The notes under the pieces: generated by a model
Database searches by the model: none
What the model saw: the letters and a program-made list of their open reading frames with translations, nothing else
What the model was told of the DNA's origin: nothing
Position numbers and translations under genes: made by a program
NCBI GenBank assembly: GCA_022451235.1
Contig: JAKUOA010000015.1
Location: 1-37,169, forward strand
Origin: Candidatus Thalassarchaeum sp.
GTDB lineage: Archaea > Thermoplasmatota > Poseidoniia > Poseidoniales > Thalassarchaeaceae
DNA: 37,169 nucleotides
Reading direction: 5' to 3'
Shown: positions 9,717-19,102 of the stretch, one piece after another
How positions within the stretch are numbered: the stretch's first letter is position 1
Layout: every line of letters starts with the position of its first letter

Positions 9717-9771
9717 GGCATTAGGCTATTGAACATTCACCTCAAAAAACACTACTTCATTGAACGTATGT

Positions 9772-11418
9772 TCATTCTTCTTCATCGACTGTGATTCCTC
9801 TCATTAGTCGTAAAACATGCACTTCTGCTGTTCTCATCATTAGACTCACTCGGCCACCGATCCAAACAGGAATAGTGGTTCCATCTACTTCATCTTTCAA
9901 CAGGAAATTACCTCTGTTCGATGATAGTTTTGGACTTACTAAAGATGGGTCGGGTTCATCTCCTGATAGTAAGGAATCGATAACTTTCGATGGGACCTCA
10001 GTCAGTGCTTGTTCAATCTCATCAGACAATACTTTTGCCGCCGAACCAACAATCCGTTCAAACTCTCCACGACGCAAATGGATTGCCTCAAGTCCGAGAT
10101 AAACCACTTTCAGTGGTCGCCAACGTCTACCTGGAATTCGAGTCCTTCCGCCTCTCCGACTTCTTTTTGAGGACCAAATTTCGTGAGCTTGAGGTGTCGA
10201 CCAAAGAACCTTCTTACCTCGCACCCAAAGGTCGTTGGGCAGGTGACTCAATCGCTTTTCCAAGATTGTTCTAGCCTCGGAAGAAATTGGTTGAGGGATG
10301 TCTTCGTTATCTACCGGTGCTTCTTCTTCCGTCAACTCACGGTCGACTCTAATATCGCCTTCTGATTCTTGAGATGATTGCTTCTCAATTACCGCTAGGA
10401 AAAATCCACCACCCTTTGATTCATCATTCCATACCCGCATACATAGTGGCAGGGCATCAATGATCTCTGTTTCAGATGGCGGAAGTAAACTGGCTTGCCC
10501 TTGATTATCCTGAACAATTGAACATTCATCAGAAAGCATAGGCCATTTTTTCATTCCTTTTGATGCAACCAAGTTTGGAATCAAATCGTGGGCTGAAATC
10601 AATCTCAAAGAAGGATCTTTTCTGAGGACTTCTGCAACCACAGCTTCGTTTTCTACAGGATCGAGAGAACAGGTCGAGTAGACTATTCTTCCACCCGATT
10701 TGACAAGTTTGGTAGCACGACTCAAAATATCGATTTGCAACTTCTGCATCGAACGCCCACCATTTGGCTTCCAGCGAGACCAAACATCGGGATTTTTCCG
10801 TGTAGTTCCGGTACCGGTGCAGGGTGCATCAACTAATATTCGGTCATAGCCAAATTCGGGTACCTTGGGGAAATGACGTGCATCATGATTGACGATGATA
10901 TTGCTTCGCGAACGATGCCTCTGCATGTTGGATACTAGCAGATTTACTCGGCCTCTGACAACTTCGTTCGCGACAATTACTCCCGAATTATTCAGATGCT
11001 CTGCAATTTGAGAAGTCTTAGATCCTGGGCTGGCGCATAGGTCTAGGATATATTCACCAGGTTTCGGTTCCAAAGCCAGTACAGGTAACATCGATACGGC
11101 CTCCTGCCGAGTTAACCGTCCAGTTTCATGTAAAGCAGCCAAGGCAGATTTTTCTTCTCCCTCTGCCTTACCACGTGGAAACGGCATAGTCCAAGCAGAA
11201 CCGACTCCATTGAACCACTCAATTGGCTTACAGTCTAATGATTTAAGCCAGTCTTCAATCCATTCTTGATCGCCAGATAAGGGATTTATTCGTACTGTTT
11301 CTGGAAGCCTTTCATACGCGTGTGCGAACCAAGAATCTGAATTATTTCGCCAGCATCCTACGGCCTTCAATAACAGGCTGGCGCGCGCGGCCTCATTCCA
11401 ATCGACCTCCTCTCGCAC
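9772..11418 (-). CDS. RNA cytosine-C5 methyltransferase (NOL1/NOP2/Sun family) with C-terminal extension
   Basis: ILDLCASPGSKTSQIAEHL, LVDAPCTGTGTTRKNPDVW, VYSTCSLDPVENEAVV. Confidence 0.92.
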   Translation of the reverse strand: MREEVDWNEAARASLLLKAVGCWRNNSDSWFAHAYERLPETVRINPLSGDQEWIEDWLKSLDCKPIEWFNGVGSAWTMPFPRGKAEGEEKSALAALHETGRLTRQEAVSMLPVLALEPKPGEYILDLCASPGSKTSQIAEHLNNSGVIVANEVVRGRVNLLVSNMQRHRSRSNIIVNHDARHFPKVPEFGYDRILVDAPCTGTGTTRKNPDVWSRWKPNGGRSMQKLQIDILSRATKLVKSGGRIVYSTCSLDPVENEAVVAEVLRKDPSLRLISAHDLIPNLVASKGMKKWPMLSDECSIVQDNQGQASLLPPSETEIIDALPLCMRVWNDESKGGGFFLAVIEKQSSQESEGDIRVDRELTEEEAPVDNEDIPQPISSEARTILEKRLSHLPNDLWVRGKKVLWSTPQAHEIWSSKRSRRGGRTRIPGRRWRPLKVVYLGLEAIHLRRGEFERIVGSAAKVLSDEIEQALTEVPSKVIDSLLSGDEPDPSLVSPKLSSNRGNFLLKDEVDGTTIPVWIGGRVSLMMRTAEVHVLRLMRGITVDEEE

Positions 11419-11567
11419 AAGCTCGCGTCAATCATCTTGACCATCAAGCGATTGGCTCCGGCAATCTCACAGCCCCCAAGAATTTGTATTACTACTCCAA
11501 ACAAATTCGTAAACGGTTAAACCTCTAACTATGCGCTCGCGGTTCACGGCGTATGCCGTATGGGATG

Positions 11568-11927
11568 CACATGACAGGACTGAGAAGAAGAATTGCGAGA
11601 AGCCCGACTGAACCTAATCGAACGACAAATACGGAGGCCACACGAAAGTTGGTTGGCCTAGTTGAACGAGCGAGGAAGAATGGCAGAGAGCAAGGCCCGC
11701 TGGCTCCAGTTGAGGCCTTAATTACAGTAGATCAGGAAGAATGGGTGTGGCAAGTTGTAGACAGAGATGTTCTAGAGGTCTTGTCTCACAGATTAGTATT
11801 CGAATCTTCGGCAGGAAAGCGCCGAGAAATTTTGATGACCGCGGGTATCGATACTGCCATGGATGCAGCCTCAAAGATTGTTGAACTCGATGGCGGCTGT
11901 GTACTAATTGAGACGCTAGACCCTTGA
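11568..11927 (+). CDS. Conserved-looking hypothetical protein, basic N-terminus
   Basis: ORF 11553..11927 in a gap between other genes; no competing ORF; ends before the Sec61-beta leader. Start uncertain. Confidence 0.6.
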   Translation, partial: HMTGLRRRIARSPTEPNRTTNTEATRKLVGLVERARKNGREQGPLAPVEALITVDQEEWVWQVVDRDVLEVLSHRLVFESSAGKRREILMTAGIDTAMDAASKIVELDGGCVLIETLDP

Positions 11928-12016
11928 TTTTACTTGATTTAGTATAATTAATTGAAATTTTTCTAGGTTCTTTGGTTTCGCCGTCTTGAAATAGTGCAGG
12001 TAGGTGCGACGGCCCG

Positions 12017-12214
12017 ATGGCTAAGGAGAAGAAGGGCAGCGGCATCCAGCAAGCAGCGGGTTTAATCCGCTACTTCGACGAGGAGTCAGAGGATGCAATT
12101 CAAATTAGTAAAGGAATAGTCTACGCTGCCTGCGTAGTCTTCTCTGTAGCAATTTATCTACAACATCATGGAGTATGGGCATGGATGGGCGATGTCCTTT
12201 CTGGAATCGTCTGA
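12017..12214 (+). CDS. Preprotein translocase Sec61-beta (archaeal SecG) subunit
   Basis: MAKEKKGSGIQQAAGLIRYFDEESEDAIQISKGIVYAACVVFSVAIYL: GLIRYFDEE signature, single C-terminal TM, 65 aa. Confidence 0.9.
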   Translation: MAKEKKGSGIQQAAGLIRYFDEESEDAIQISKGIVYAACVVFSVAIYLQHHGVWAWMGDVLSGIV

Positions 12215-13072
12215 TTACTCATCACCAGTCAAATCGACAACTGGTAATTCATCATCTAGTAGGTGTGAGGCTTCGACTTCTTCTTCTTTCTCGTTTTTGT
12301 CCCACCAAGTCAATATTCTAGAGCCAGATGCCGCTGCCTCGGACGATCTGACTTCGGTTGTGGGGTCTGCTTCTACCAGAGCCTGGGTTGCTCTTGCTAG
12401 AGCTCTTTCTACTGCTGGAGCGTTAAGATCGGCAAGGGCTACCCGAGCCTCATCCAAATTCTGCTCGGCTTGATTTAGGATGGGTTCGATATCCTCACCT
12501 CCACGGAGCGCCGAAACTTTTTCTGAAAGATTGGTAATTTCTTCGTTCATCTCATCTCTGGCATGATGGATTAGCTCCTCCCAAGCGCTACGATGTTCGG
12601 AAATTGTAGCCCTAGTCCTCTTTTCAAATCTCGATGTCCATGACGGTTCCCATGGATTACGACCTAAGGTGGCGGCTATATCGTGTACAATACGTGCACG
12701 TAGAGCCAGTGGACCAGTGATTTCGATTTGATTAACAAAACATCTTGCCACTAATCCGAACCCCCAATATGAGTCGGATAGCACAACCATCGAAACATCA
12801 CCCGATGAGGTTGAGAATCTCCATCTTTGCTCATCATAACCGGGTTTAGATTCGAAAAATGGCGGATCAGCAGGGCCAAGAGAGCGTAGAGCCGCCCTAG
12901 CAACATCTCCAAGGTATACAGTTGAGTTACCCTTGATTCCCGCTGGACGAAGCCTTCCTTCGATATCGATTGACATCTGCGGTTGTCCTTCTCGCACCTG
13001 AGCCCATAGGATGGTTTTGTTTGGATCGAGGCCGATTGTCCCCTCCACTACCGACTCGGCCTCGTCATCCAT
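12215..13072 (-). CDS. Hypothetical protein with central coiled-coil
   Basis: 285-aa ORF; heptad-like ALxxLNAPAVERALARATQALVEADP; stop abuts the Sec61-beta stop (convergent). Confidence 0.7.
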   Translation of the reverse strand: MDDEAESVVEGTIGLDPNKTILWAQVREGQPQMSIDIEGRLRPAGIKGNSTVYLGDVARAALRSLGPADPPFFESKPGYDEQRWRFSTSSGDVSMVVLSDSYWGFGLVARCFVNQIEITGPLALRARIVHDIAATLGRNPWEPSWTSRFEKRTRATISEHRSAWEELIHHARDEMNEEITNLSEKVSALRGGEDIEPILNQAEQNLDEARVALADLNAPAVERALARATQALVEADPTTEVRSSEAAASGSRILTWWDKNEKEEEVEASHLLDDELPVVDLTGDE

Positions 13073-13107
13073 GATGAAGGCTGAACTGACTTCGCGTTGA
13101 ACGTTAC

Positions 13108-13347
13108 GTGCAGACGAGAATGCTCAAGTTCCGTCTGTTTGAACACTACTCTGTGCCGCGACGCAAGTATGGAAGGCTTACCAAAGTCGTAGAGCTTCCG
13201 CCAAAGGATAACTGTTCACGTTGTCGTGCAGGAAAGTATTGCCCTCTTCCCGGTCATTCGGGAAACACTGTACAACCTGAACGTGAATGGCAGGGCCCAG
13301 AAGTTGTCGATAAGCGACAAAACAAGAAAAATCCCGCAAAGAAATGA
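13108..13347 (+). CDS. Small basic putative zinc-binding protein
   Basis: 79 aa with CSRCRAGKYCPLPGH (C-x2-C-x5-C-x4-H). Confidence 0.55.
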   Translation: MQTRMLKFRLFEHYSVPRRKYGRLTKVVELPPKDNCSRCRAGKYCPLPGHSGNTVQPEREWQGPEVVDKRQNKKNPAKK

Positions 13348-13352
13348 ATCGG

Positions 13353-14480
13353 CTAATCTTGCTGAATCGCTGTTGCTGGGACCATCAGATATTCGCTTTC
13401 CAATTCATCTTCAACTTTGGAATCGATTTCGAACTCCTCCAATTCTGGTAAGCGCTGAGCCCTGTGGTAAATTTCTCTCAGAGTCTGGTCACTAATCTCT
13501 AGATATACTCTGGTTGTTGCAATACTTGCATGCCCCAATAATCTCTGAATTGTAACTAAATCTGCACCACGCTCGAGTAATCCCGTGGCAAATGTGTGTC
13601 TCAATGTGTGAGGGGATAGTCGAGTACGAGGAATTTCAGCCTCGTCTGCCAATCTATCAATTAATTTCTGAATAGATCTCGGATTGATTCTGTTTCCTCT
13701 ACTAGAAAGGAATAGAGCTCTTTCTGAGTCTTCATTTTCAAGCATCTTAGAGCGCATTGCTCTAATCGGATTCCACGCTTCGATTGCCTCGGTAGTTTTC
13801 TTGGTAAACAGTACAGTACGGTCCTTTTCTCCCTTACCACCTATTACTAGCGCAGATAGGTCCTCATGATCGACATCGTCGATGTCTAAATTACATAATT
13901 CAGAGATTCGCAATCCAGTTTCTAACATTGTGGTGACTATTGGATGGGCTAATGGATCTTCCATTCTAAGCGCTGCAGAACGAACCTTCAGCACTTCTGA
14001 ACGACCTAATGGTCGTGGAAGAGGTCGGCGACGTGCCGGTCTTTGTACCCACTCGGGAATAGTATATCCAAGCCATTTGAGGAGGTGAGAGACCGCTGCA
14101 ATTCTAGCGTTGATTGTAGCAGGACGCAACTCTCCCAGGCTATTCAACCAGGCATCTACCCGTCCTGTAGATGGATCAGAGCGCTCGTGGTAAACTCTTA
14201 CGGGAATAATCTGAGCTTCTTCCCAGGATTGATATTCTTCACCTGGTAAAACAGTTGTCGAGAAATCTCGCGCAGCCACTGTGTATGCACGAATTGTGTG
14301 CTTTGATTTCTTTTCTGTGCGCAACTGACCCGCCCAGCATTCAAACCAAGGTAGGGCTGCTAATCGCATTAGTCTCGTAGGTAGAGCATTTACCACGCTG
14401 GCTTGGCTAATTGTAGAGGAAGTTTCGAACCGCCCCTGCGTAACCCCTCGGCTAGCAATTCCTCTATCTTCGCCTTCCAT
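13353..14480 (-). CDS. Tyrosine recombinase, XerA/XerC/XerD-like
   Basis: ETGLRISELCNL, SPHTLRHTFATGLLERGADLVTIQRLLGHASIATTRVYLEI: R...K...HxxR...H...Y catalytic set, SAM-like N-terminal domain. Confidence 0.94.
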   Translation of the reverse strand: MEGEDRGIASRGVTQGRFETSSTISQASVVNALPTRLMRLAALPWFECWAGQLRTEKKSKHTIRAYTVAARDFSTTVLPGEEYQSWEEAQIIPVRVYHERSDPSTGRVDAWLNSLGELRPATINARIAAVSHLLKWLGYTIPEWVQRPARRRPLPRPLGRSEVLKVRSAALRMEDPLAHPIVTTMLETGLRISELCNLDIDDVDHEDLSALVIGGKGEKDRTVLFTKKTTEAIEAWNPIRAMRSKMLENEDSERALFLSSRGNRINPRSIQKLIDRLADEAEIPRTRLSPHTLRHTFATGLLERGADLVTIQRLLGHASIATTRVYLEISDQTLREIYHRAQRLPELEEFEIDSKVEDELESEYLMVPATAIQQD

Positions 14481-14635
14481 ATCTTGGTCCCTCGCCTATT
14501 TCCGTCGCGAACGACGGGTGCATCCCTGCCCATATGGGCGAGCCTAAGTGTGTCTATCCAAACTTGAATGCTTCTGATGTGGCAAGCCATACGGCTAGGT
14601 TTTTTGAGTAGTAAGAAAAAAGCCGTTTGATGATT

Positions 14636-15601
14636 TCAATCAGTAATCACTGAAGACTCGTCAGAGGATAAATTTACCAATTCTTCTTCCTTATTTTGTC
14701 TTTCAACCGCTTCTAAACGCTTGTTGAGATGTTCAGCAACCGCTCCAGCGACATTTACTCTAGATGCCCCTTCGATTCCCTCGAGGCCAGGACTGGAGTT
14801 TACTTCCAGTACAAGTGGGCCGTTGGCTGATTCCAATAGATCTACACCTGCAATATCCATCCCGAGTATATTTGCCGCTGAAAGCGCTACTGAGACAAAT
14901 TCCTCATTCAATTGAACTTGCTCTACACTTCCTCCAAGGTGGAAGTTAGATCTAAACTCACTTCCTGATGCTCGACGACGCATCGAAGCTGCGACCTTGC
15001 CCCCAACAACAAGAACTCGGATGTCTTTCCCATGAGACTCCTCAACATATGTCTGAACTAGTGGTTTCATTCCTCTCTCAAGCATTTGGCTAACCAGTTG
15101 TCTTACTTGCGGATAGTTTCTAGCTAGGAATACACCAGAACCTTGGGTCCCCTCGGTTGCCTTTACCACACAAGGAACCCCCCCCACTCGTGCCAATGCA
15201 CTGTCTATGTCGGTTGTAGAAGCCACGTGAGCTGTGACTGGAATAGGAACTCCTGCGTCCGCCATCACTTGGCTAGCTAGTAGTTTGTCTCGACTCTGTT
15301 CAATCGAAAGTGATGGATTCAGGACAATTACTCCCATTTGCTCGAATTGGCGAACAATCGCTACACCGCGTCTAGTAATCGAATATCCAATTCGAGGAAT
15401 GACCGCTTCACATTCGATTGGCCATCCTCGATGAAAAATACGCCCTCCCTTTTCATCAACCACTACCGTAAGCGATAATGGGTCAATGATTCGCACCGCC
15501 CATCCAGCCTTCTGGGCTTCCTCTGCAAGACGGCGGGTTGAGTATAACCTCGGACCGCGCGAGAGGATGACTAGGCGTGGGTACATATTCCGCGCCCACA
15601 A
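14636..15601 (-). CDS. RimK-like ATP-grasp ligase
   Basis: SRDKLLASQVMADAGVPIPVT, PCVVKATEGTQGSGVFLA, LVLEVNSSPGLEGIE. Confidence 0.9.
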   Translation of the reverse strand: MWARNMYPRLVILSRGPRLYSTRRLAEEAQKAGWAVRIIDPLSLTVVVDEKGGRIFHRGWPIECEAVIPRIGYSITRRGVAIVRQFEQMGVIVLNPSLSIEQSRDKLLASQVMADAGVPIPVTAHVASTTDIDSALARVGGVPCVVKATEGTQGSGVFLARNYPQVRQLVSQMLERGMKPLVQTYVEESHGKDIRVLVVGGKVAASMRRRASGSEFRSNFHLGGSVEQVQLNEEFVSVALSAANILGMDIAGVDLLESANGPLVLEVNSSPGLEGIEGASRVNVAGAVAEHLNKRLEAVERQNKEEELVNLSSDESSVITD

Positions 15602-15706
15602 CCATCCCTTCTTGAGTCTGACGGATGTAAAATGGGATGAGGGTATTCTCGTTCTCCCATTCTAATGGCTAAATTTGCTAAAAATTAGGTCTTCTGGCGA
15701 CCACTC

Positions 15707-15762
15707 GCATACGCACGTATGCACGTTCCGCGGAGCGGAACGCCGAAGGGGTTGAAAGCCCC
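15707..15762 (+). promoter_or_regulatory. Three consecutive small-loop hairpins upstream of the SAP-TM gene
   Basis: GCATACG-CA-CGTATGC (15707-15722); CGTTCCGC-GGA-GCGGAACG (15724-15742); GGGGTT-GAA-AGCCCC (15748-15762). Confidence 0.65.
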
Positions 15763-15798
15763 AGTGTGCGACTACCGAGAGTAAGTCGAACAGGAGGG

Positions 15799-18060
15799 AT
15801 GGGTCTGGATCGTGATTCACTATCATCAATGAAGGTCTCGGAACTACGTACTTTGTGCAAAGAAAAGGGGCTACTAATCTCTGGAAAGAAGGAGGAATTG
15901 ATATCTCGTTTACTAGGCCAAAAGATCTCTGAAAAGTCTCCTGAAACAAAAGTCATTACGTCGAGTTCAGAACAAGATAAGGACGATGCAATAGATCGTC
16001 TTCTTTCTCGTATAGAGTCTGGTGGTGGGGGAGAACCATTGGATGAACCGGTAGAGCTCGAACCGGTAGAGGTACTCGAAGCGGAAGTCATGGAGGCCGA
16101 CATAGTTGAGACCGAAATTGAATCAGATGCCGAGGACGAACTAGAGTTAGTGCTAGACAGTGAAGAAGAAGAGATAACTCCAGTAATCAAACAACCTGAG
16201 ATAATCCTTGACGAAGAGGATGAAGATGCTTGGACTGGTGGCGTAATAGCTGATGAAATTGAACCTGTATTAGTTGCCGATGAACTCGATTCAGATGCAG
16301 AAGAAGCCTCGATTACAATAACAATACCTAGTCTATCATCGATTGAATTCTCACCGAAAGTTATCGCTGCGATTACCATCTCAGCCCTGATTCTTGGAGC
16401 GATAGGATTCGCCTTCTTTATGCAACAAGATTCCTCATTCCAAGCAAGAACTCTCCACTATGGTGATAGTATGGAATTCAACATTCTGAGTTCCAGTATT
16501 GAAGTCGAGGGTGACGATATGGTTGCAATATTCCGAGATGCTGCTTCTGGCCCTCTCGATGATGCCTGCGGAGAACTATCTGCAAACATCGTTTCAGGAA
16601 CTGGCAGCATTAGTATTCGAAATGGAGATCCTGCGGAGATTATACATCCTTCAGATAAGCAATATAGCGGCGCAGTAAACGCATTAGATGCATTTGGAAG
16701 AACACATTTGACCGCTGAGAAAGTAATCGATCATGAGATGAATATAGACTTGAGTGGTAAGACTTGGCGAGATGAAGGAGAATGTGGAACACTAGGTTGG
16801 ATTTTGAATGACAACAACTTGGATATGACAACAAGAACTTGGACCGATATCGGAGATAAGCAGTTGATTAGAACAAGTACAGATTTGACGATTTTGGATT
16901 CAGAAAATCAAGCCACAAACCTAGAAGCTACAACTTTCGGTCTTGATTCAATTTCAGGTTTAGGGGTGGTATCTTCCTATGTATTCTTACCTCTTACTCC
17001 TCTAGATTTGTACGAATTCTTTGGAGACGAATCTTTGACTTCAGGAACTACATCTGAAGCTGATTCAGAATGGTCTTGGACAGTAGGTAATGAGATCAAT
17101 GATAACGATCATGGTTTGGTTTATCCAATTTCTATGTCTCATCCGGAATTTGATGCTTGTAATGGTCGCATTACAATCGACTTGTTGGTCAAGAATGGCG
17201 TTTCATGGCCGGTGCAACAAGATGCAAATATCGTAATTGATAAGAATCAGAAATCAAGTGATTGTGGGTTGATTGAAACCTCGCTTTCAGACGCCGCAAT
17301 CCCAGATGGAAGAATCACAATTTCATTCTCTATGAGAGCCATCAAAGGAGGAATCAACTCAGGTTCAACGGCAATTGAATGGTTGGTAGATTACACCAGC
17401 AAACCGGGTCCTGGTGAAGATCGGCCTGGGACTAGTGCCCAGAGATCTTGGGGTGTTGCTATGCCTGATGAAAGCACGATTCGCTCTTGGGATCTCGAGT
17501 CAGCCTTGGAATGTACACTCGCAAACTATTCCACAAGCGGCGTTGCTACTGCAGTCGAACAGGGTGGATATATTTGGAGAGCATCGACCATGGATGTCGA
17601 CTCAAAAGTTCAATGGAATATGTCTTGGGTGACCGAAGATGAAAGAGCTGGTTGGACAGTTGTTGAGGAAGATAATGGAGGCTGTTCATTAGTTGACGAT
17701 GACAATATGGACGACGGAACGGTTCAATGGAATCGTAACGCTATACCTGATACATTAACTATGAATTCATTAGAATCTAGATTACTCTCATCTTCAAGAT
17801 ATCCAGGATTGAATATGCACATCAATGATGGAAGTGGAGGATGGGATGATGACGTCGAATATGGTTACAGACTGTCTGTAACTCAAGATAACGAGATATT
17901 CGACGTAATTCCAATCAGTCTGGGAGAAGGTGCAGTCAGCGTCCATGTAGAGAAATCTTGGACGGATGGCAATAACAGAAATCACGATGTTGTTTGTATT
18001 ATGGACGCTGAGAACGCTAGGCTTCTCGGTTGGTATCATTTCTGGGCACCTCCTAACTGA
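15799..18060 (+). CDS. SAP-domain, acidic linker, single-TM, large ectodomain membrane protein
   Basis: MKVSELRTLCKEKGLLISGKKEELISRLLG (SAP); Glu/Asp-rich linker; TM VIAAITISALILGAIGFAFFM; about 540-aa ectodomain. ORF 15766..18060 begins GTG; ATG at 15799 or 15829 more likely. Confidence 0.85.
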   Translation: MGLDRDSLSSMKVSELRTLCKEKGLLISGKKEELISRLLGQKISEKSPETKVITSSSEQDKDDAIDRLLSRIESGGGGEPLDEPVELEPVEVLEAEVMEADIVETEIESDAEDELELVLDSEEEEITPVIKQPEIILDEEDEDAWTGGVIADEIEPVLVADELDSDAEEASITITIPSLSSIEFSPKVIAAITISALILGAIGFAFFMQQDSSFQARTLHYGDSMEFNILSSSIEVEGDDMVAIFRDAASGPLDDACGELSANIVSGTGSISIRNGDPAEIIHPSDKQYSGAVNALDAFGRTHLTAEKVIDHEMNIDLSGKTWRDEGECGTLGWILNDNNLDMTTRTWTDIGDKQLIRTSTDLTILDSENQATNLEATTFGLDSISGLGVVSSYVFLPLTPLDLYEFFGDESLTSGTTSEADSEWSWTVGNEINDNDHGLVYPISMSHPEFDACNGRITIDLLVKNGVSWPVQQDANIVIDKNQKSSDCGLIETSLSDAAIPDGRITISFSMRAIKGGINSGSTAIEWLVDYTSKPGPGEDRPGTSAQRSWGVAMPDESTIRSWDLESALECTLANYSTSGVATAVEQGGYIWRASTMDVDSKVQWNMSWVTEDERAGWTVVEEDNGGCSLVDDDNMDDGTVQWNRNAIPDTLTMNSLESRLLSSSRYPGLNMHINDGSGGWDDDVEYGYRLSVTQDNEIFDVIPISLGEGAVSVHVEKSWTDGNNRNHDVVCIMDAENARLLGWYHFWAPPN

Positions 18061-18132
18061 TTCGGCGCCTTGGATTCAGTTCGCTAAATGCATCTGTATT
18101 GTCTTTCAGTGTCGGCATATTGAACAGCCTTC

Positions 18133-18151
18133 CGAGCGCCGAAGGCGCTCG
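18133..18151 (+). promoter_or_regulatory. Perfect 8-bp hairpin abutting the ParA start
   Basis: CGAGCGCC-GAA-GGCGCTCG, one base before ATG at 18153. Confidence 0.6.
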
Positions 18152-18152
18152 T

Positions 18153-19100
18153 ATGTCCGTCGATAGAGGCGTAGAAGAACTGCCCGAGGCAGGCTCAGCA
18201 CCGCTGATTATCGACGCTGAATTCACAGAAGTCGAAGACAAGGGTCTACCGACTTTAGACGCCGTTGATGAGATTAGTACTTCTCGAGCAAGAACCCCCC
18301 TTGAGTTACCCCAATCAGGACCAACTCCAGAGGGTAGAGCTAGGGTTGTTACAATCATCAATCAGAAAGGAGGAGTTGGTAAAACGACGAGTGTAATCAA
18401 TATCGCTGCGCAATTGGCCCTACGTGGACACAAGGTATTGGTCGTAGACGCAGATTCTCAGGGGAATTGCGCAACGGGACTCGGAGTAAACAAGAGTAGA
18501 GTCAAAACCACTACTCGAGATTTAATCCTCAACCCCGAAAGTGCGGTGGAAAGCCGCCATGCAACCGCTGTTGATGGCGTTCACATAATAGTAGGAGATC
18601 GCACCCTCGTTGGCCTAGAACAAGAGATGTTACGACAACTTGGTAGAGAGCGAAGATTGACTGAGGCACTAACTCCACTTTTACCGCATTATGATGTGGT
18701 GATTATTGATACTCCGCCATCATTGGGATTGGTGACAATCAATGCACTGGTCGCAAGTGATGGAATAATAATTCCAGTTCAAACAGAGTATTTTGCTCTA
18801 GAAGGCTTAGCCATGTTGGCAGGTACAATTAGAGAGGTTAGAGGACTTCTAAATCCAAGATTAGGAGTTGATGGTGTCATGCTTACTATGCATGCCCCGA
18901 CTTTACTCAATGAACAGGTTGCATGTGAGGTAAAGGAGGCATTCCCTGAGTTACTAATCGAGCCTGCTATTCGACGCAATATCAAGTTGGCAGAAGCACC
19001 CAGTCACGGCATACCAATCCATCTCCATGACCCAAATAGCAACGGCGGTCAAGACTACCAGAAAGTCTCCAGTGTGCTTGAATCACGTTGGGGGCTCTGA
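18153..19100 (+). CDS. ParA/Soj family ATPase
   Basis: INQKGGVGKTTSVINIAAQLALRGHKVLVVDADSQGN (deviant Walker A), DVVIIDTPPSLG. ORF opens at 18099. Confidence 0.95.
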   Translation: MSVDRGVEELPEAGSAPLIIDAEFTEVEDKGLPTLDAVDEISTSRARTPLELPQSGPTPEGRARVVTIINQKGGVGKTTSVINIAAQLALRGHKVLVVDADSQGNCATGLGVNKSRVKTTTRDLILNPESAVESRHATAVDGVHIIVGDRTLVGLEQEMLRQLGRERRLTEALTPLLPHYDVVIIDTPPSLGLVTINALVASDGIIIPVQTEYFALEGLAMLAGTIREVRGLLNPRLGVDGVMLTMHAPTLLNEQVACEVKEAFPELLIEPAIRRNIKLAEAPSHGIPIHLHDPNSNGGQDYQKVSSVLESRWGL

Positions 19101-19102
19101 GT

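Noticed and set aside
11549-11562. ACGGC-GTAT-GCCGT hairpin near the 11553 ORF
   Set aside because: Five-bp stem with tetraloop; expected by chance at this length.
13353-14480. XerA-like recombinase as an integrase marking a mobile element
   Set aside because: No att-like direct repeats, phage or transfer genes nearby; surrounding genes are housekeeping, so a chromosomal Xer role is more likely.
14390-14590. 66-aa ORF overlapping the XerA start
   Set aside because: Low complexity, overlaps the recombinase N-terminus, no initiation signal or motif.
15678-16379. 233-aa Ser-rich ORF on the minus strand
   Set aside because: Antisense of the Glu/Asp-rich linker in the SAP-TM gene; GAA/GAT/GAC codons read as Ser on the reverse strand.
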